A stretch of 64,000 nt of DNA from NCBI RefSeq assembly GCF_001632365.1, contig NW_024468602.1, forward strand, positions 3,939 through 67,938. The letters are read 5' to 3'. The DNA comes from Laetiporus sulphureus 93-53. Taxonomy: Eukaryota; Basidiomycota; Agaricomycetes; Polyporales; Laetiporaceae. This document shows, in pieces, positions 56,754 to 64,000 of the stretch; the stretch's first letter is position 1, and each line of letters opens with the position of its first letter. The notes beneath the pieces are model-generated. The model had not been told where the DNA came from. It worked only from the letters and a program-made list of their open reading frames with translations, and did not search any database. The translations under genes and the position numbers were made by a program.

Positions 56754-56846
56754 GAATCTTCTTCGGAGTTCGAGGAAGCCTGGGTGCTGCAATACTGCAA
56801 GAGAGATGGTCTGGAGGAGAGCAGTTCTGGGTCCCTTGGATCGTAG
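56754..56846 (+). pseudogene. Third diverged precursor repeat unit
   Basis: Downstream of a further TGCAG acceptor-like site (about 56735), an open stretch encodes EFEEAWVLQYCKR then DGLEES and a stop at 56844. It matches FEETWVQYYRR of exon 2 with a dibasic KR end. It may be a real further exon in an alternative transcript (preceding intron from GTGAGT at about 56665) or a decayed unit; a TAA lies between the first acceptor and the repeat. Confidence 0.45.
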
Positions 56847-57699
56847 ATCCACGCGCGCTATATGATACTATCCACTGCTGTACTATGATTTCATGTTACA
56901 TACTCGTGTTTGTAAATGTACCCATTATCTGCGTTGCACAAGCTATGATATTCATCGTCGCGATGATTCCAGGGCCGCTACCTTGTCCTACGACAGCGAC
57001 TCGATGAAGAAAAGGCACTCTGGCCAGCAGAAAAGCCCAGATTTTCATTCAAGAGATATAATTCTGTCAATGGCTAAGCTGTGGGTCTCATTATTATCTG
57101 TCAATTAGATAAGAGAATAGACCCATGTAGATGTGCACCGCTAAGCGAGCGTTCCGAGGAGTCATTTCAAGATTAAAATCGCATCGCTACTCTTCTATCC
57201 TTGCACACAATTCATGGCTCGAGTCTTGTAGTACACTTTCAGAATTTCAGTAGTATCAGGTAGCCGGGAATCGTCAAAGAACGCGCGATAGCGTCAAAGA
57301 CAATGAAAAGTTTTCGGAACCCGCGTTGTTCTGCGTGGGTGTGTCGCTGCAAGCCACGTGATCGCGTCTCAAACGTGCGTCCAGTCAGGTCCAGTCGGTC
57401 ACCGTTCCTGTACTTTTCAGCGAATCCAACTAAGCAGGTATCGCAGAACCGGCAAATGGTATACCTTTAGGGGGTATGGTGCTGTACCAACGCGACGCTC
57501 ATTTCTTTAAAGGTTCCTGACACCTACTGCAGACTGCCTCGATTACCAGGTGTGTCGCATGGTCCAGACGACATGAGTGCTACTTCGCAGTCCTCCGTTT
57601 CAGCGAGATTAACAGACTCCTCTAGGTCTTACTAGACGCGACATTCTCATCGCTGAGCTCCAACTGCAAAATGTGCAGCTTGGAAATCCAAACTCTCTT

Positions 57700-58083
57700 T
57701 CGAAATCCTAGCTGAAGATATCACTTACGTGTGTGTACCTGTAGATGATCCTCGCATCCTACGGCTGGATTCGCATCACATACGTCTTCTGCGAGCACCG
57801 GCTCACGGCTGTGCTTCAGTGGGCGGTGCTATGGAACCCGGCGTCGTCGTGGCTGAGAGCACCGAACCGCGCCGTTGGTCGTTTGTGTGGACCTACCATG
57901 GAGCTCTTTGAGGGGCCGAAAGTCACACTCAAGAAACCCAAATCAATCCGTGCCATGACCATGCATGCGCCCGTGCCTGCGGTTAAGGCGCTCTTGTCGC
58001 TTTTTAGCCAGCCTCTCTGGACGCCTGACGCATTAAGGTCAAACACATCTTCTCCGATCCTGATTATTTTTTCACCGACTTGA
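57700..58083 (+). pseudogene. F-box gene relic (right copy)
   Basis: A frame at 57745 reads YGWIRITYVFCEHRLTAVLQ and WAVLWN, the usual sequence after an F-box, but lacks an F-box and decays after about 100 residues. The same relic lies at 50763-51230. Confidence 0.45.
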
Positions 58084-59207
58084 TCCTCATCCCGTTTGAG
58101 ACACTCGAACTCGATACTGACGCTACAACAGATTCGCCCACTGGAATGGCCTCCACACGGTCCGCATATCCTGTCAAGTCAAAGGCTGCGTTGACATTCT
58201 AAAGGTGATATCCACACCACCTCTGTCCTCCATCGCACTGTGGCTCGTACACAATGCGATATACGTCCGCCCGCGCTCTACAACCAAACGCCCGACGATC
58301 TTCCCGCTCTAACCAACCCACCCACCACGCGCATAACAGGTCCCCCGCACGGCTACGTGCACATTCTCGGGTACGCCAAAGGGAAGGACGTGAGAGCACC
58401 CAGCATCCACTCATCAATATTCAATCGTCGTATTATATAGGAGGCTACACTCATATCTACCATCTACCCTTCTTCATTCTTTCGGACTCATACTTTCTTC
58501 CTGGGCAGTTCAGAAGCACCGCGCACAGCTCCGCAGCCAAAACCGCGCCCCATCCTTTCCCGGGCCGGAGACGTACACTCCCCACCCCTCCAAACCATCA
58601 TAGTCAAAAACGACACCGATACAAGCCGTCAGGCGACGCGAACACATTTGGGCTGCACATGGTGAACCAACTACTAGGGCTATAGCACCCCGCGAGCTCG
58701 GTGGATTGCAATTGCAATTGGTGTGGGTATAGTAGGATGGACTCGATTCGAGCATTTCCGCAGTCCTACTCGCGAGCAGTTAGCTATAGGTGGGCGAGCG
58801 ATAAAGGCATCAAGTAGTTCACATATGAAAATAGGATACTACCATATTCCATGAGCATAATGGCCATACCGCGATCATGTTCGATATCACGCATTGAGTG
58901 AACAAGTCCGAACCGGCTACCTTGGATCATTGCTTGACACCACTTCCTAGCATCAAAATTCAATCTATCCAAGCGGCCAGTATATATCGCGCAAATAGGT
59001 AGCATCTGAATGTAAGCACAGGTAACAAGCAACGTAGATCACAACATCAGCAGAATCGCGAAACACAACAAAGATTGCCGATATCCGACGTGCAAAATCA
59101 ACGAGCACGAAAGCACCGAGCATGAAAGCATCGAACACACCAAACCTTCCAATCCAATGCAACAGAACCAACTCAAGCAACCAACACCAAGCCTCACAGA
59201 TGCACCC
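58084..59207. other. Spacer inside R'
   Basis: Matches the left copy for its first part (to about 58750), but 58750-59100 has no clear counterpart there. No gene seen. Confidence 0.4.
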
Positions 59208-61113
59208 TCAAATCATCAACAACCCCACCCCAGCCACCACCGCACCCACCACCCCCACCTTCCCCGCACCCACAGCCCGCGCCCACACCGCACCCCCCGC
59301 CCCACTCTCCTTATCCACCGTATCCGCATCGTCGTCCGGCGCACCTGCATCCACCCAATCCCTCCACGCCGCATACATCTCAACAACAAACGCCTGCCCC
59401 TCGGGCGACGACCCGCCCTGCACGTTCCAGTTGTACGGGTCCACCACAGGCGCGAGCCACATTTCCGGCGAGAAGTGCAGTTGGCCGGTTCCGACGTACG
59501 CGTTCGGCGTCGAGGCGGCGTATGAGGAGGTTTTAATGGAGGTTGCGGAAGAGGAGGAGGACGATGACGAGATGCTGGAATGACTGTACGACGTCGTCTC
59601 CGCATAGAACGACGACGCAGACACGTTATACGACGCCCACGCCGCCGACGAGCCGCTCGCTCTCGCGCTCGCACCCACGCCCGTCGCAGAAGGGGTAAAC
59701 GACGTCGCAGGCCCTACGCCATTCCCCGTTCCCCACGCCTCATACAACCCCTTCGTGCTCAACGCCTCGCGCGACCGCTCCGCATGCGCAGCATACGTGT
59801 CCACGCCCTCGAGCGCTGCGAACCGGTACACGGTCGACGCGAGCAGCGCTGTGCTCGACGCGTCGAGAAACGTGCTGGTGTTGTTCGCATAGTTGTGGAA
59901 GAGTGCCGTGTTCCAGTTCTGTGTGAAAAGTGAGTGAGAGGCGTGGCTGCGGAACGGAGGATGAAGAGCTCACGAAATGCTTGTACATCCCGTCGTGGAT
60001 CTCCTCTATCCAGCTCTTGAGATCGTCCATCTCATCCTGCATGTCGTCCGCAAAGTCAGAGTGCTTGACCGTCGCCAGCACGCGCAGCATCCCCGCTGCC
60101 GCCCATCCATTTCCTGACACCCCTCATGAGCGCACGTCAGGAAATACACGACGGACATCACGCACCCGTTGACCAAAATCCGGGATCGTGGTTGTTGTCC
60201 CCAAGCACGATGTGCATCCACAAACTCGCGTCCTCGTCGTAGAGATATTGCCGGTACAACTTGATCTGCGTGCGCAAACTGGCTCTTAGCAGTGCAGGAC
60301 GGGCACGGTGAATGGCGAGCAACCGTGGACGCTAGCGTACCTGAGTGTATGCTTCCTGTACTATGCTCTGGTTTCCGGTCATGACACCGTAGTACGCGAG
60401 GAAAGGAGGCACCATGTACATCGAGTCCGACCTGCGCATATGATATACCGACGCATATATTGAGCTGCGCACAACTCACCAGAGCTGGACCTGCTCGATC
60501 CTATGGCTTATTGCGCCATCGCTCGTCCGCGGGACGACCTCCAACGTATACTCCAGCTGGCCTTTCGCCGCCTCCGCATACGATACGCCCTTTCCAGACC
60601 CGTTCGTGCTCCCATTCCCACCACTCACAGGCACGTTCAGCGGCGGAGCGCGCGCATCGACCCGGTTCGCGAGCAGGACAGCGACACCGATGCTGGCCGG
60701 GTCGCCCGCCGCGCCGCCTTCAACGTAGATGAGCGGATGCGCGCCAGTCGCGTTGGTGCGATTCGCACACGTGTTGTACGCGATCTGGAGGACGGGCGCG
60801 AGCGCGGTGTAGTTGACGGCAGAGGTGGATGGCGGGAGGGACGCGTTCGCGAAGACGGAGAAATCCGGCGCGTCGTACTCGGTCAGTGCTTCTGCCTCGG
60901 TGCCGAGTTCCCAGCTGTTTTTAGACTATTCAGCGTCCGCGTGAGACGTTGCGGCTGCGAGGGATGGACGTACGTCTGCTGTGCACCGAGCCAGAGGTTG
61001 TCCATGACCGCGTCGAGCTGGGCGGACGTGAGGCTCTGCGCGAGGGCAGAAGCGGTGAGCACAAGCAGCGCAGCCATCATTGTAGTCGGGCGGGGCATCG
61101 TTGTGGCAGGCAA
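59208..61113 (-). CDS. Six-hairpin glycosidase (GH88/GH105-like), GPI-anchored
   Basis: The start is at 61113 (MPATTMPRPTTMMAALLVLT) or the next Met at 61098; both give a signal peptide ending near ASALAQS. Exons then encode YDAPDFSVFANASLPPS, YVEGGAAGDPASIGVAVLLA, SDSMYMVPPFLAYYGVMTGN and IKLYRQYLYDEDASLWMHIV. Next come DPGFWSTGNGWAAAGMLRVL with the GNGW block of the alpha/alpha six-hairpin barrel, NWNTALFHNYANNTSTFLDA and FSPEMWLAPVVDPYNWNVQG. The C-terminus ends in a hydrophobic tail (VGVVGAVVAGVGLLMI) after a small-residue segment, as in GPI-anchored proteins. Enzymes of this fold act on unsaturated uronides released from pectin or rhamnogalacturonan; the exact family is inferred. Introns lie near 60890-60975, 60420-60480, 60260-60340, 60115-60175 and 59920-59970. 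Its truncated copy is at 51901-52842. Confidence 0.75.
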
Positions 61114-61499
61114 AGCATGGACGGGTGCAGCGGTTTACAACAAAGATATGCGAGCGAAAGCAGGGGAGGGTGCGCCATGGATGCTTGGCAGCGAGCTGGC
61201 TATTGGTCTCGTTCAGAACAGAGCCGTTGCAGGCGCCCGTCTTGGCCACAGTCGGTTGCGTCATGCCGCCTCCGCCCAGGTCACTCACGACCTATCCGCC
61301 ATCTGCCTCCGCCAGGCACAGAGTGACGCTGAACGCTGCTCTTATCCCCGCGCATGTTCAATCGTGGGGTCGGGCATGTACATGCCGTCCAATATTGTAA
61401 GCGCTGATGTTGACTGGATGCTAAAACGCGCTGACAGACCGTCCATTCCATGAATATTCTGTACATGGACACCGCCTTCGAAGCCCAGACGGAGAACAG

Positions 61500-61707
61500 C
61501 ATGGAAACTGAAGAACAGTACCTTTGGCCAGCAACGATGGGCACCACCCGACCAATACTCCTCCGGAGAATGGCAGATTGAGGCGAGGCTACCATCCGAT
61601 GGCACAGGTCGCGCGTCGCAGGCTACGGTATGGCCAGCCAGCAGAAGTGTGAAGAGGAAGAGGCCGGCACTGGGATACGGCCAGAGTAACCCGCCCAACA
61701 TCGTCAA
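61500..61707 (-). CDS. Possible small secreted cysteine-containing protein (5' part)
   Basis: From 61707 the frame reads MTMLGGLLWPYPSAGLFLFT and LLLAGHTVACDARPVP, a plausible signal peptide, followed by a Cys-containing stretch (ICHSPEEYWSGGAHRCWPK). A GTACTG donor follows at about 61521. Later exons could lie at 61150-61480 but I could not assemble them. No family recognised. Confidence 0.3.
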
Positions 61708-62069
61708 AGCAGCGCGGCAGGTATGAGCGGCAGAGAGGGTGCAAGCAAGGGTCCTCTCGCTTGTGCTGCATCTTATATAATTTGACAGTGACAGCGGAGT
61801 GTGAAGCTTAGAAGCTTTGAAGGTTGATGCCGTACAGTCAACTCAATCACAAGCGGGCGTCACCCAATCGGGCAAGCAGTTTGCCTGATATGGTAGGTGC
61901 CAAACTCAAATAAAGCTGTCGTGTCGCTAATCTGGACAGTTGTGGCAGCTATTCGTGATCGGGTGAGCTTCGGTGTCCCTTCGCGGTGAGCGGCAGCGCT
62001 ACTAGCGTAGGTAACTACACTCGATCGTCAATGAATCGAGACGAAAGGACAATCTTCAAATGCAACAAC

Positions 62070-64000
62070 TAGTGATGTTCAGGGCCCGGCTCAGCCTGAA
62101 AGCCCGGGCTTGGGCTCAGCTTAGGAGGCTCGGGCTTGCCATAATCGAAAGCCAGGCCCCTGCTAGAGCTCGGGCTTCGCTCGGGCTTGTTGCAGAGCAC
62201 CGTTCTTTCGATCACAATTCTGTTAACGATGTACATATATACATAGATAATCTACATGTCATCATCATTCAACCATGCCGAACTGTCTGTGAAGTTATTA
62301 TCGAGCTCCTCGGAGTCTGTGTCCAGCTCTATGTCAAGCTCTGCTTCACAGATAGCAGGATTCTCGCTGCCTTCGCCCTCCCGATAGCTATTCAGTTCCT
62401 CCTCAGATGATGACGATGGCCCTAAGTCACGGTAAAGGAGATTCTTCTTATATGCACATTTGAGGATCTGCAAAGCCTCTACAATGTCACCTTTGAGACA
62501 GTTTCGATGCTTCGTGATGGTAATTCCAGCACTCGAGAATGCACGCTCGCTTGATACTGATGTTGCCATGATGGCAAGATAATCTTTTGTGAGTGAAGCC
62601 CACACCGGAAAGCAATGGGCATTTAACTAGAGAATAATAGATATTATAGATATGTGAAAAACAGGAGAATAGAGACACTCACTCCCCACCACTGAACCGT
62701 TGACATGCCGTCAGGCACATCCTCATTGAGATCAATATATTTCTGAAAATCATGCTCCCACTGCTTCTCTGGATCGAGAAGAGCTTGAGTTAATGATAGA
62801 GATGATCGTGCTTCATCATCATCGTCACTTGATAGATCCACGAGTGAAGACAGATAACGTTGTAGCGTTTTCATCTTCGAAACAGCCACCATCACACTCT
62901 CTGCACTGCTGTTGAGTTCCACATACCGATTCTTGTACTTATTGAAAAAGAATCAGTCGGTACATCAGCCATCAGTGTGAACAGCAAGATGTACTTACAA
63001 TCTTCTTCATCAACTCCATAGCGTCCTTCTGCAGAGCTATTGACCAGCCTTCCTTGAAGAATCCAAAGTGCATTGTCAGATCAAGCACTGATGACGTTGA
63101 TCAGAAATGAGGTAAAATATTTGTGTCAATGATGCATACATATACAGACTGATAGAGAAAACGTAAGCATCGTTATCACCTGTCTTGTCGTAGTATTCTG
63201 CGATCTTGGCAAGCCCAGCTTGCAGTCCATTTGTGAAGTGTGCATATGCAGGATCCTCTAGTTTGGCAGTCCATTGTGCATGCAAGTCTTTAAGGGCCGG
63301 TAGTGCAAGATGCAATGCTAGATCGTTCTCCGAAGAGAAGTGCTGTTGCCAAAAATCTGCAATCTACTCATTTGTTATGTTATAATATCGGTCACTTGAT
63401 GCACGATGAATGTACCTGCAGAACGCGCTGAAAGCTTTTGACGTGTTTCCACTCATCATCTCTTGGCAAGAGGGCGTACAACTTCGTAGACGTCCTCATA
63501 TCCTTTGCAGCTCTCAAGATCTCTGTCACAAACTTATTGACCTGCTAGGAACATCACTGAGCTCAGAGCAATGTAGCACATGAAATGACAAAGAATACTC
63601 ACTGAATGCAGGCCATATGCTTGATTGAGCATCATGTATGTTGAGGACCAGCGAACCTTCATGTCGATTAGTAGAGTTTTGACATCCTTGATTTCAACAC
63701 CAGTGGACACTTGAATGTCATGAAATCGCTCCTTATGTTGGCTTGATGAGTGTTCCTGCATGCATTTATTGATATTAATACTTCATCGTCTACTTCACAC
63801 TTACCTTGACAGATATTGCTTGAATCAGTCTCACTTCATCGCGAATCAGAGCCGAGGTATCTGGTTGTCACAGTATTAAGTGGCACCTTTCTTTTTGCAC
63901 CAATAAAGTCATCATTCGGCAACCACAAGTGGTTATTCAGATGCCAACCTTTATATTGGTCTCACAAAGTGGATACTTAGACAAACAGCACAATACCACC
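62070..64000. mobile_element. hAT transposon, one end inside the window
   Basis: The transposase frames occupy 62252 to the window end on the minus strand. Beyond their 3' end at about 62070-62190 lies a terminal-type region starting AGTGATGTTCAGGGCCCGGC and rich in repeated GGGCTCGGGCTT words, as in hAT subterminal repeats. The other end lies past 64000, so the terminal inverted repeat and the 8-bp target duplication cannot be checked here. Confidence 0.65.
62252..64000 (-). CDS. hAT-family transposase, partial
   Basis: The C-terminal exon (62252-62610) holds the hAT dimerisation signature FPVWASLTKDYLAIMATSVS then SERAFSSAGITITKHRNCLK. Upstream exons include LSLTQALLDPEKQWEHDFQK, YIDLNEDVPDGMSTVQWW (about 62740), LPALKDLHAQWTAKLEDPAY (about 63280) and DVKTLLIDMKVRWSSTYMML (about 63660), the RW(S/N)ST block of the catalytic core. 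Short introns separate them. The N-terminus (BED zinc finger expected) is outside the window. No stop was noticed inside the blocks I could read, so it may be a fairly young element. Confidence 0.75.

Larger units (their letters stand above)
57152..60169. repeat. Duplication D2, right unit (R')
   Basis: Direct partner of 50281-52842. Here the DNA continues past CACCCGT into the intact 5' half of the glycosidase gene, so this is the parental right end. Confidence 0.85.

Noticed and set aside
42862..60169. Duplication as a haplotype misassembly artefact
   Set aside because: The two units are well diverged, with separate lesions and different payloads, and meet at a clean microhomology junction; only long reads can exclude it fully.
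1..64000. tRNA, rRNA and other structured RNA genes
   Set aside because: None could be recognised by eye; a covariance-model search would be needed to exclude them.

Overview
The window is nuclear DNA of a filamentous basidiomycete, most likely an Agaricomycete (mushroom or polypore lineage). The grounds are short GT..AG introns of about 50-60 nt in almost every gene, several F-box genes, a DUF6589 protein, an OTT_1508-type deaminase, a fungal DUF262 protein, Mad1, and secreted pectin-degrading enzymes. Nothing bacterial, no CRISPR array and no recognisable tRNA or rRNA was seen. All calls come from reading translations and splice signals by eye.

Layout. (1) 0-11.3 kb is a decayed stretch: a DUF6589 gene full of in-frame TGA codons, an intact-looking OTT_1508 deaminase, a broken ADE2 copy whose PurE end still reads cleanly, a short RSA3-like gene, and a broken trypsin-fold protease gene. 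(2) 12-25 kb is a dense housekeeping block: F-box protein, DUF262 protein divergent from MAD1, pectin methylesterase, NSE3 (SMC5/6) and a SEP-UBX p97 cofactor. (3) 25-39.5 kb is gene-poor: an F-box relic and two copies of an AT-hook gene, the second copy missing its C-terminal half, followed by small diverged repeats. (4) 39.5-41 kb holds another F-box gene. (5) 42.9-61.1 kb is a tandem segmental duplication. Each half runs UstYa-family gene, divergent promoter, payload, F-box relic, GH88/GH105-like six-hairpin gene. In the first half the payload is an intact 9-exon fatty-acid dioxygenase/P450 (PPO type) plus a cupin. In the second half it is an intact UstYa-like gene and a small secreted precursor with repeated Tyr-rich segments ending in dibasic sites. 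(6) 62.1-64 kb is the end of a hAT transposon that leaves the window.

The main candidate for a new system is at 54.7-56.9 kb. An intact UstYa-like membrane oxidase (both HxxHC motifs) is divergently paired with a signal-peptide gene whose exons encode W-V-x-Q-Y-Y-like segments ending in RR or KR. This resembles the ustiloxin/asperipin (dikaritin) type of ribosomal peptide system, in a basidiomycete. The upstream region of that precursor is duplicated about 11 kb away, where it now sits in front of the oxylipin-type PPO gene. The two other UstYa copies are broken, one by a lost splice donor and one by a stop, so only the copy next to the precursor looks functional.
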